Assembly (NCBI GenBank): GCA_947591175.1 | Contig: CANQDB010000081.1 | Span: 1-6,106, forward strand | Length of the DNA: 6,106 nucleotides | Direction of reading: 5' to 3' | From: an uncultured Bacilli bacterium | GTDB lineage: Bacteria; Bacillota_I; Bacilli_A; RF39; UBA660 | Shown: in pieces, positions 1-5,875 of the stretch | Layout: each line of letters begins with the position of its first letter | Numbering within the stretch: position 1 is the first letter of the stretch | Notes under the pieces: generated by a model | What the model was told of the DNA's origin: nothing | The model's input: only the letters and a program-made list of their open reading frames with translations | The model's database searches: none | Position numbers and translations under genes: made by a program

Positions 1-25
1 GTAAGTTTCAAAAGATTATTATAAA

Positions 26-58
26 GAGCCGTATGCGAGAAAGACGCAAGTACGGTTC
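26..58 (+). ncRNA. Group II intron domain V (catalytic hairpin)
   Basis: This is a 33-nt hairpin very close to the classic 34-nt domain V. The lower stem pairs 26-34 with 50-58 (9 bp, including G28.U56 and U34.G50). A two-base bulge, A48-A49, sits where the metal-binding bulge belongs. The upper stem pairs 35-37 with 45-47. The catalytic triad A27-G28-C29 is intact. The apical part is unusual: the textbook form has two more pairs closing a GAAA tetraloop, while here GAAA (39-42) is flanked by A38 and G43-A44, which do not pair well, and one base is missing. The family assignment is secure; full catalytic fitness is not. Confidence 0.88.
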
Positions 59-97
59 CGTGAGGGGCGATAGTTCAAGAGTACATAACCCTCACAC
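59..97 (+). ncRNA. Group II intron domain VI (branch-point hairpin)
   Basis: A perfect 7-bp stem pairs GTGAGGG (60-66) with CCCTCAC (89-95), directly after domain V as expected for domain VI. A88, with A87 as the alternative, is the likely branch-point adenosine: it lies just inside the stem and 7 bases precede the proposed 3' splice site after C95, the usual spacing. The distal part (67-86) shows no strong helix by eye. The exact 3' boundary (95 or 97) is inferred. Confidence 0.75.
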
Positions 98-114
98 AAG
101 ATTTAAAATATGGG

Positions 115-122
115 AAAAGAGG
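115..122 (+). promoter_or_regulatory. Ribosome binding site of the surface protein gene
   Basis: AAAAGAGG precedes ATG 133 by 10 bases. An in-frame TAA at 127-129 rules out any earlier start in this frame, and the next in-frame ATG is codon 32, inside the signal sequence, so 133 is the only sensible start. The site lies in the short stretch between the intron end and the gene. Confidence 0.65.
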
Positions 123-132
123 TTTATAATTT

Positions 133-1623
133 ATGGAAAAAGAATGGAAGTCGTCTACTCGACATCAATTAAAAAAGAAAAGAATATTAGTTTTATTGAT
201 TGTTCTTGGACTACTTTTGATAACAATGGGTACTTCAGCGGCTTTCTATACTTATATAAAAAAAGGTAATACAGAAAACACCTTAACAGCTGGACATCTT
301 TCATTTAGGTATGATGAACTAAATGAGCAAGAAAACAATTCAATTGCTATTACAAATGCTTTACCTATGTCTGATGAAGAAGGAAAAAATCAAAGCGATA
401 CAGGATATTTTGAATTTCAAATAAGAGCTACAACTTTAGGCTCTCCAATTAACTATGAGATTTATTTAACTAAAAATACTTCCACTTTGCCTGAGAGGGC
501 AGTAAAGACATATCTAAGTACTCTTCCAGAATTAGAAGGAGATATTTCTACTGAAACTCCAGTTTTAAATACAGGTACTAAGAAAGATATAAATAAATAC
601 AGTAAACTTTGGATAAGTCAAGTCCCACCAGTAAAAAGTCAAGGAAATGGTAGAACTTTATATCAAGAAACAATTCCTATAAATCAAGAAAACTATGAAA
701 AAAATTATCGGTTTAGAATGTGGCTTTCTGAAGATGCTAATCAAGTTGATGAAAATGGTCGTTGGATATATAGTAATATGAGTTTTAGTGTAAATGTTAA
801 TGTATTTGCAACAAATGACCCTTTACCTGCACCTGTAATTCAGTTTTTAGATTCTCAAACAAATTGGTATAATGGTCGAATAGTAGAAGAAAGTCAAGTA
901 ACAAAGATAGAATTTGTACAAAACAACATAAAGCCTCAGGGTATTGTTTATGAATGGAGTCCATCACCATATGGGCAAACTTCTTATATTATGGCTTATC
1001 TAACTAAAAACGACGATGGTGAAAATACATATACAGTAACCGTTGATAGTAATCAGACTATTTATTTTAGTCCCAATTCGAGTTTTATGTTTAGTAATTT
1101 TTCAAATTTAAAAGAGATAAAAGGATTAGAATTATTAGATACATCTGAAGTAATTAGTATGTCTAATATGTTCGGTAACTGTAGCCAATTAATTGATGTA
1201 GGAGATTTGAGTGGCTGGGATACATCAAATGTAACGGATATGTCAAGTATGTTCGGTAACTGTAGCCAATTAACCGATTTAAGTTCAATAAAAAATTGGG
1301 ATACATCAAATGTAACAGATATGCATTGGATGTTCATAAATTGCAATACTTTAAATAATTTGAATTTAAGCGGATGGAACACATCAAGTGTAGCGCGTAT
1401 GAGAGGTATGTTCCGTAACTGTAGCCAGTTAACTAAATTAAACATTGGTAACTTTGACTTTTCATCTATTAAAGTTAGTGACACCATCTGGGGTTGTTCT
1501 GAAATGTTCGATAATACCACTAGTTTAACAGCCGTTTATGTAAATGAGAAAGGAAAAGATTTTTTATCAACACATAATGTTGGCTTAACTGGTAGAGAAA
1601 ATCTCCTTCAAGTAAAAGAGTAA
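133..1623 (+). CDS. Secreted SipW/TasA-type-signal protein with DUF285 (BspA-like) leucine-rich repeats
   Basis: A 496-aa protein predicted to be exported and to act at the cell surface or outside the cell. Residues 1-17 are basic (KKKR at 14-17). A hydrophobic helix at 18-37 leads into GTSAAFYT (33-40) and then NTLTAGHLSF (49-58). This order resembles the SipW-dependent signal type of TasA/camelysin-like proteins (hydrophobic core, T.A.FT, then N.(F/L)T.G). Residues ~60-230 look like the beta-sandwich region common after such signals, with YRFRMWL near 192 and SFSVNVNVFA near 217. From ~235 a linker leads into five DUF285/BspA-type repeats beginning at residues 336, 363, 390, 416 and 442, with the core DTSNVTDM..MF.NCSQL. 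No LPXTG motif, C-terminal anchor or catalytic motif is seen. DUF285 repeats are common in host-associated Firmicutes and mycoplasmas and are usually linked to binding or adhesion; the ligand is unknown. No sipW-like peptidase gene lies in the window. CpG is rarer than in the neighbouring genes, which may reflect a different origin. Confidence 0.85.
   Translation: MEKEWKSSTRHQLKKKRILVLLIVLGLLLITMGTSAAFYTYIKKGNTENTLTAGHLSFRYDELNEQENNSIAITNALPMSDEEGKNQSDTGYFEFQIRATTLGSPINYEIYLTKNTSTLPERAVKTYLSTLPELEGDISTETPVLNTGTKKDINKYSKLWISQVPPVKSQGNGRTLYQETIPINQENYEKNYRFRMWLSEDANQVDENGRWIYSNMSFSVNVNVFATNDPLPAPVIQFLDSQTNWYNGRIVEESQVTKIEFVQNNIKPQGIVYEWSPSPYGQTSYIMAYLTKNDDGENTYTVTVDSNQTIYFSPNSSFMFSNFSNLKEIKGLELLDTSEVISMSNMFGNCSQLIDVGDLSGWDTSNVTDMSSMFGNCSQLTDLSSIKNWDTSNVTDMHWMFINCNTLNNLNLSGWNTSSVARMRGMFRNCSQLTKLNIGNFDFSSIKVSDTIWGCSEMFDNTTSLTAVYVNEKGKDFLSTHNVGLTGRENLLQVKE
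1138..1527 (+). repeat. Tandem DUF285 repeat-coding units (~81 bp period)
   Basis: Five protein repeats of 26-27 residues start at codons 1138, 1219, 1300, 1378 and 1456; the last is the most divergent and carries about six extra residues. The similarity extends to the DNA. A 24-base stretch at 1168-1191 is identical to 1249-1272, 81 bases away, and a third copy at 1408-1431 differs at two positions. The stretch at 1216-1242 matches 1297-1323 with a single change. Such identity, including synonymous positions, suggests recent duplication or gene conversion and a potential for length variation by recombination. Confidence 0.85.
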
Positions 1624-1646
1624 TCTAGTTCTTGATTTGACTACCT

Positions 1647-1676
1647 AAAAGAAGAGTTTTTCTTCTTTTTTCTTTT
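1647..1676 (+). terminator. Possible rho-independent terminator after the surface protein gene
   Basis: AAAAGAAGA (1647-1655) and TCTTCTTTT (1661-1669) form a perfect 9-bp inverted repeat around a 5-base loop, followed by more T-rich sequence to about 1676. It begins 23 bases after the stop codon and before mutS, where a terminator is expected. The stem contains only two G-C pairs, so it would be weak, and some readthrough into mutS is possible. Confidence 0.5.
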
Positions 1677-1680
1677 GGTT

Positions 1681-1694
1681 TATGATATGATAAT
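1681..1694 (+). promoter_or_regulatory. Candidate -10 region of a mutS promoter
   Basis: Two overlapping TATGAT hexamers (1681-1686 and 1686-1691) run into GATAAT (1689-1694), each close to the sigma-A -10 consensus TATAAT. A start about 7 bases downstream would give a leader of roughly 15 bases that keeps the ribosome binding site. No good -35 element is visible; TTCTTT at 1663-1668 is the best at 17-base spacing. In AT-rich DNA such hexamers arise by chance, so this is a suggestion only. Confidence 0.25.
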
Positions 1695-1702
1695 CCTTAG
1701 AA

Positions 1703-1708
1703 AGAGGT
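1703..1708 (+). promoter_or_regulatory. Ribosome binding site of mutS
   Basis: AGAGGT ends 5 bases before ATG 1714. This fixes the start that gives the usual short N-terminal extension before the mismatch-binding domain. Confidence 0.7.
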
Positions 1709-1713
1709 AGTCT

Positions 1714-4266
1714 ATGAAACGTAGTGAAGTGAATAGAGATGACTTGTCTCCAATGATGAGACAATACATGGATATAAAAGATCAATATGAAGATGCTATC
1801 ATCTTTTTTAGGCTTGGGGACTTTTATGAAATGTTCTTTGAAGATGCAATTACCGCAAGTCACGAACTTGAACTTGCTCTAACTGGTAAACAAGCGGGAC
1901 TCGATGAAAGAGTTCCAATGTGCGGAGTACCTCACCATGCTTATCAAATGTACTTAGATAAATTAATCGATAAAGGTTACAAAGTCGCCATTGCCGAGCA
2001 ATTAACTGATCCTAAAGAAACTCAAGGTATGGTTGAGCGTGACGTTATCCAAGTAGTAACAAAGGGAACGAGATTAGACGCTATTTTAAATGAAAAAGAC
2101 TATAACTTTATAGGAAATATTTACGATTTTGAATATTGCTATGGCTTAGGTTTTTCGGATATTTCGACTGGTCAATTTTATTGTTTATTAGTAGACTATG
2201 ATCCTTCTAAATTAATTAACGAAGTAGTAAGTCGTAATATAAAAGAGATAATCGTCAATAGTAAAATAGATAGGGGACTAGTTAAGACCTTAAGAGATAA
2301 CTATCATATTTTGGTAACTATCGAAGATGAAGTGTACGAACAAGATGATTATTCTTTTTTATGGAAAACAATCGATGATGTACGTTTAATTACGACCGCT
2401 AGACACTTACTTGCATATCTAATCAACACTAAAAAGGGAGATTTGACACACTTACAACCGATTGAAGTCGTAAATACTAAAAAGTATTTAAGATTCGATA
2501 TGCATACGAAAGCAAATCTAGAACTAACTGAGACTATTCGGTTACATGAGCGAACTTATTCTTTACTATGGCTTCTCGACAAGACAAAAACTGCCATGGG
2601 TAGTCGTTATCTTCGCTTATCAATCGAAAATCCTCTAGTCGATAAAAAAGAAATAGAACGTCGTTATGACATAATTGAGAACTTACTTAATCAATTTATC
2701 TTAAAAGGGGAATTAGTTGAAGAATTATCGTCGGTTTATGACCTAGAACGTTTGGCATCTCGTATTAGTTATGGCAACTTAAATGCCAGGGATTTAATTC
2801 AATTAAAGAACTCGCTATTTCATCTACCTAATATCAAACGTATTTTAGAAGAGTTACACTATGATAAAACAATTGACACTTTAGAAGAACTTTATACGAT
2901 GCTCGATACGTCGATTAATGAAGATGCTCCCATTACTTTAAAAGAAGGTTCGCTTATTAAGCCTGGATTTAATGAAGAACTAGATTCTTTACGTAATTTA
3001 AGAAGCGGAAGTAAGGACTTCATCTTACAAATCGAAAGTGATGAAAAAGAACGAACTGGTATTAAAAACTTAAAAGTAGGGTACAATCGAGTCTTTGGCT
3101 ACTATATCGAAGTAAGTAAAGGAAGTATTCCACTTATAAAAGACGAATTTGGATATGAACGGAAACAGACTTTAGCCAATTGTGAACGCTTTATTACACC
3201 TTTACTAAAAGAAAAAGAAAATATAATACTTGGTGCCGAAGAAAAGATTATTAATCTGGAGTACCAGATATTTATGGATATAAGAGATAAAGTTAAAACT
3301 TATATCGGTAAAATCCAACGTATTGCCAAAGTAATTGCTGAAGTCGATATGATGACGTCTCTATCTACAGTTGCCGAAGAAAATCACTTTGTAAGACCAA
3401 CGATTACGGATGAATCCGTAATTAAAATAGTTGAAGGACGTCATCCAGTCGTCGAAAAAGTAAATCGTGATAACTATGTTCCAAACGATGTCATGATGGG
3501 AAAAGACACTAATATTTTATTAATTACTGGACCTAACATGGCTGGTAAATCTACTTATATGCGACAAGTCGCGATAATTGTAATACTTGCTCAAATGGGT
3601 TCCTTTGTTCCTTGTAAGAGTTGTACTATTCCCTTATTTGATGCCATATTTACAAGGATTGGAGCAAGTGATGATCTAGTAAGTGGAGAATCCACGTTTA
3701 TGGTCGAAATGAAAGAAGCAAACTTTGCGTTAACGGAAGCAACTGAACATAGTCTTATCTTATTCGACGAATTAGGTCGAGGAACCGCCACATATGACGG
3801 TATGAGCCTTGCACAAGCAATACTTGAGTACATTCACGATAAAATCAAAGCCAAGACATTGTTTTCAACTCACTACCACGAATTAACAACTCTGGCTAAT
3901 GACTTACCGATGCTAAGAAATGTTCATGTATCGGCTATCGAAGAAGATGGCAAAATTACCTTCCTACATAAAATTAAAAATGGAGCAGTCGATAAGAGTT
4001 ATGGAATACATGTAGCAAGTCTTGCATCTCTTCCTAAAAGTTTAATCACTAGAGCCGAAGAAATCTTAGATGTATACGAACATAAAAATAAAAAAGAATC
4101 TACTTTCTTACAGACGTCATTGTTTGGCAATACTGATTTTGAAGAAAAAGAAGCGGAACATCCTATCGAAGATAAATTAAAAGAGGTAAATCCGCTTGAA
4201 ATGACGCCGATGGAAGCCTTGAATTTATTATATGAATTAGTGAATGAAGTAAAGAAGAAAAAATAA
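1714..4266 (+). CDS. mutS: DNA mismatch repair protein MutS
   Basis: An 850-aa MutS, matching the usual length of about 850-860. MutS dimers scan newly copied DNA in the cytoplasm, bind mispairs and small loops, and use ATP to become a sliding clamp that recruits MutL. The mismatch-binding domain carries the FYE motif at 37-39 (within GDFYEMF), whose Phe stacks on the mispaired base. The connector domain starts near 130. The lever/core domain begins near 260 (TAMGSR at 293-298), with the clamp region around 455-468 (VGYNRVFGYYIEVS). The C-terminal ATPase has Walker A GPNMAGKST (606-614), the SGEST signature (657-661), Walker B LFDE (683-686) followed by LGRGT, and the STHYHE switch (718-723). 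QTSLF at 800-804 matches the beta-clamp binding pentapeptide, and MTPMEALNLLYEL near the end is the typical C-terminal oligomerisation segment. All key residues are present, so the protein should be functional. mutL does not follow; a HipA-like kinase gene does, 24 bases downstream. Confidence 0.98.
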   Translation: MKRSEVNRDDLSPMMRQYMDIKDQYEDAIIFFRLGDFYEMFFEDAITASHELELALTGKQAGLDERVPMCGVPHHAYQMYLDKLIDKGYKVAIAEQLTDPKETQGMVERDVIQVVTKGTRLDAILNEKDYNFIGNIYDFEYCYGLGFSDISTGQFYCLLVDYDPSKLINEVVSRNIKEIIVNSKIDRGLVKTLRDNYHILVTIEDEVYEQDDYSFLWKTIDDVRLITTARHLLAYLINTKKGDLTHLQPIEVVNTKKYLRFDMHTKANLELTETIRLHERTYSLLWLLDKTKTAMGSRYLRLSIENPLVDKKEIERRYDIIENLLNQFILKGELVEELSSVYDLERLASRISYGNLNARDLIQLKNSLFHLPNIKRILEELHYDKTIDTLEELYTMLDTSINEDAPITLKEGSLIKPGFNEELDSLRNLRSGSKDFILQIESDEKERTGIKNLKVGYNRVFGYYIEVSKGSIPLIKDEFGYERKQTLANCERFITPLLKEKENIILGAEEKIINLEYQIFMDIRDKVKTYIGKIQRIAKVIAEVDMMTSLSTVAEENHFVRPTITDESVIKIVEGRHPVVEKVNRDNYVPNDVMMGKDTNILLITGPNMAGKSTYMRQVAIIVILAQMGSFVPCKSCTIPLFDAIFTRIGASDDLVSGESTFMVEMKEANFALTEATEHSLILFDELGRGTATYDGMSLAQAILEYIHDKIKAKTLFSTHYHELTTLANDLPMLRNVHVSAIEEDGKITFLHKIKNGAVDKSYGIHVASLASLPKSLITRAEEILDVYEHKNKKESTFLQTSLFGNTDFEEKEAEHPIEDKLKEVNPLEMTPMEALNLLYELVNEVKKKK

Positions 4267-4275
4267 AAGTATAAA

Positions 4276-4281
4276 AAGGAG
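4276..4281 (+). promoter_or_regulatory. Ribosome binding site of the HipA-like kinase gene
   Basis: AAGGAG lies 9 bases before ATG 4291, between the mutS stop codon and the kinase start. An ATG at 4284 is out of frame and only 2 bases from this site, so 4291 is the start. Confidence 0.75.
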
Positions 4282-4290
4282 AAATGCTGT

Positions 4291-5475
4291 ATGAAATGTA
4301 TATTAATGAATAAAAATACAGAAGTTTTAACAGTAGAGTATGATTCTACTCTTCATGTATTTACCAAAATTATTAAAATTCATAATATTGATTACGCACC
4401 ATACTCCTTAAAGAAATTATTTGATAATGGTCACGAAGACGAATTAAAAGCCGCTTTATCTCATTGGTTTAAGGGTAGGGGAATACCTTCTTTTCGTGAC
4501 CATTTAGATTTATTACTTGCTCATTTAGGTGTTAGGGCTCCTGAAGATTTACTGGATAAAGCCTTTGGTTTATCGCTAACAGATCAATACTGGCTTAAAC
4601 CTAAAAATGAGAATATAAAATATCAGGACATAAACTTTTTTGAACATGATTTTAGTTATGCGCCTTTCTTAGAAATATCTTTATCTAATACGCCTTCTAT
4701 AGTCAATGAGGTCTCTTTAAAAACGCCTAATAATACGACTGATGGTAAACTTAAAAAAGCCTGGGTTATCGAAGATAATATTCGTTATTTATTAAAAGGT
4801 GGTAGTCTAATTGATGGACTAGAACCTTTCCAAGAGGTTTTAGCCTCAATTGTTTGTAGACGTTTAGGAATTAATCATGTTCCATATACGATTGAAATAA
4901 GGGATGGTAAACTTTTAGCAAAGTGTCCTTGCTTTATCAATAGCAACACGGAGTTTATTCCAGCCAGTCAAATATTAGAACAAGAAGTCAAATATTCTAG
5001 TATCGAAGATTTTAATAATTATGTAAAGATTCTTACTAATCATGGAATTACCAAAGCCAAGGAGAAAGTAGAGGCCATGTTCCTTGTCGATTTTCTTTTG
5101 TTAAACACCGATCGTCATTTAGGAAACTTTGGAATTATTCGCGATGTTAACTCATTAAAGTGGCTTGATGTAGCACCTATTTTTGATACTGGTTCATCGT
5201 ATAAAATCACCGATTTACAGGAAGATACAATTATTGTATCAGACGAAGGAAGATTCTTTTATGAAGTTTTAAAATTTGATGATATAATAAAGTTGTTACC
5301 GAAGTTAACGAAAGATGATTTTGAAAAACTCGCTGGGGTAGTCGAAGAATATCGTTGTCTTTTAGAAAAATATGCTCCGGTCGTTAATTCAAGTGAACGA
5401 AAGATAGGGTTACTTTGTTTTCTACTAGAACGACAAATAAATAAATTAAACGAGGTGAATAGCAATGAAGAATAG
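4291..5475 (+). CDS. HipA-like protein kinase, orphan, function unknown
   Basis: A 394-aa cytoplasmic protein with no signal peptide or membrane segment. The C-terminal half has the marks of a HipA/CtkA-type kinase: a glycine/basic segment DGKLKKAWVI (151-160); YLLKGG with the probable ATP-binding lysine K169; a helix with E182; the catalytic loop LNTDRHLGNFG (271-281) with D274, H276 and N279; and VAPIFDTGSS (294-303), where D299 corresponds to the metal-binding aspartate. All expected catalytic positions seem to be filled. The N-terminal ~140 residues do not look like canonical HipA. They include GRGIPSFRDHL (62-72) and GLSLTDQYWLKP followed by DINFF (93-117), a block I recall from HipA-domain proteins of Firmicutes, some annotated as excisionase; this is memory, not a search. 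Classical HipA toxins pair with an upstream HipB DNA-binding antitoxin; none is present. Lying between mutS and nusB and overlapping nusB by 11 bases, it is probably co-expressed with housekeeping genes. Substrate and role are unknown, and toxin activity should not be assumed. Confidence 0.8.
   Translation: MKCILMNKNTEVLTVEYDSTLHVFTKIIKIHNIDYAPYSLKKLFDNGHEDELKAALSHWFKGRGIPSFRDHLDLLLAHLGVRAPEDLLDKAFGLSLTDQYWLKPKNENIKYQDINFFEHDFSYAPFLEISLSNTPSIVNEVSLKTPNNTTDGKLKKAWVIEDNIRYLLKGGSLIDGLEPFQEVLASIVCRRLGINHVPYTIEIRDGKLLAKCPCFINSNTEFIPASQILEQEVKYSSIEDFNNYVKILTNHGITKAKEKVEAMFLVDFLLLNTDRHLGNFGIIRDVNSLKWLDVAPIFDTGSSYKITDLQEDTIIVSDEGRFFYEVLKFDDIIKLLPKLTKDDFEKLAGVVEEYRCLLEKYAPVVNSSERKIGLLCFLLERQINKLNEVNSNEE
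5452..5458 (+). promoter_or_regulatory. Ribosome binding site of nusB inside the kinase gene
   Basis: GAGGTGA ends 6 bases before ATG 5465 and lies wholly within the last codons of the kinase gene. It decides the nusB start and implies that the two genes are translated from one mRNA. Confidence 0.8.
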
Positions 5476-5875
5476 AAGTGAATTACGTGAAATTATCATG
5501 AAAGTCATCTATCAAGTCTATATTTTTGAGACAACTAATTTACCGTATGACTATCATGATTTCATTAAAGAACAATTAGAAGTAGATAATGATTTTGTCT
5601 TAGATACTGTCGAAGGAATAATTAAAAACCAAAAAGAGATTACAAAGCTAGCAGATCAGTACTTGGATGGCTGGAAGATGAGTCGTTTAAATAAAGTCGA
5701 TCAAGCAATTATTTCATTAGGTATTTACGAACTTGTCTATACGGATATTCCCTCGATTGTAGCCATTAACGAAGCGGTGGAACTTTCGAAAAAATATAGT
5801 GATGAGAAAGTTACCAAAATGATTAATGCTGTTCTAGATGGAATTTATCATAGTGAGGAAGACAATGCAGGATAA
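5465..5875 (+). CDS. nusB: Transcription antitermination factor NusB
   Basis: A 136-aa all-helical RNA-binding protein of normal NusB length. NusB pairs with ribosomal protein S10 (NusE) on boxA RNA and helps RNA polymerase read through rRNA operons. Family features seen are the N-terminal helix with basic residues and LREIIMKVIYQVY (7-19); DGWKMSRLNKVDQAII (68-83), matching the W..RL..VD..IL block; LGIYEL (85-90); and P96 followed by VAINEAVELSKKYSDEKVTKMINAVLD (99-125), the conserved C-terminal signature. The start overlaps the end of the kinase gene by 11 bases, and its own end overlaps xseA by 11 bases, so it is probably translationally coupled on both sides. nusB next to xseA is a common Firmicutes arrangement. 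Confidence 0.95.
   Translation: MKNRSELREIIMKVIYQVYIFETTNLPYDYHDFIKEQLEVDNDFVLDTVEGIIKNQKEITKLADQYLDGWKMSRLNKVDQAIISLGIYELVYTDIPSIVAINEAVELSKKYSDEKVTKMINAVLDGIYHSEEDNAG
5855..5861 (+). promoter_or_regulatory. Ribosome binding site of xseA inside nusB
   Basis: GAGGAAG ends 3 bases before ATG 5865 (core GAGGA ends 5 bases before it) and lies in the last codons of nusB. It supports this ATG as the xseA start. Confidence 0.7.

Larger units (their letters stand above)
1..97 (+). mobile_element. 3' end of a group II intron (partial)
   Basis: The first ~97 bases carry the two 3'-most structural domains of a group II intron, a self-splicing ribozyme and retroelement: domain V at 26-58 and domain VI at 59 to about 95-97. 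The intron-encoded reverse transcriptase and the 5' domains would lie upstream of the window. The TAA at 2-4 or at 22-24 could be its stop codon, but no RT motif is visible here. The AGC catalytic triad in domain V argues for a IIA/IIB-like intron rather than IIC; this class call is tentative because the diagnostic 5' domains are not visible. The 3' splice site is probably C95 (or C97), since group II introns end in A-pyrimidine shortly after the domain VI helix closes. Whether the intron is complete and active cannot be judged from this end. Confidence 0.82.

Noticed and set aside
125..130. Perfect TATAAT hexamer just before the surface-protein ATG
   Set aside because: A transcript from it would begin after the start codon and lack the ribosome binding site, so it cannot serve this gene; it is probably chance in AT-rich DNA.
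153..161. CTACTCGAC, which resembles the 3' terminal bases of some group II introns
   Set aside because: Domain VI already closes at 95 and the splice site should follow within a few bases; this motif lies 58 bases further on, within a coding region.
33..269. A 78-codon open frame starting within domain V and running into the surface-protein gene
   Set aside because: It translates structural intron RNA and then the wrong frame of a well-supported gene; it has no ribosome binding site and no protein-family features.
1062..1520. A 152-codon open frame on the minus strand
   Set aside because: It is antisense to the DUF285 repeats and its apparent repeats simply mirror those of the real gene.
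1645..1863. A 72-codon minus-strand frame covering the terminator and the mutS start
   Set aside because: It overlaps the conserved mismatch-binding region of mutS, and its C-terminal lysine run is just the AT-rich hairpin.
3254..3269. Hairpin ATCTGG-AGTA-CCAGAT inside mutS
   Set aside because: A 6-bp stem in the middle of a conserved coding region, without a U-tract or any neighbouring signal, is expected by chance in a gene this long.
4291..5475. Calling the kinase a HipBA toxin-antitoxin system
   Set aside because: No HipB-like helix-turn-helix gene or operator repeats lie on either side, and the kinase gene is embedded in a housekeeping operon.
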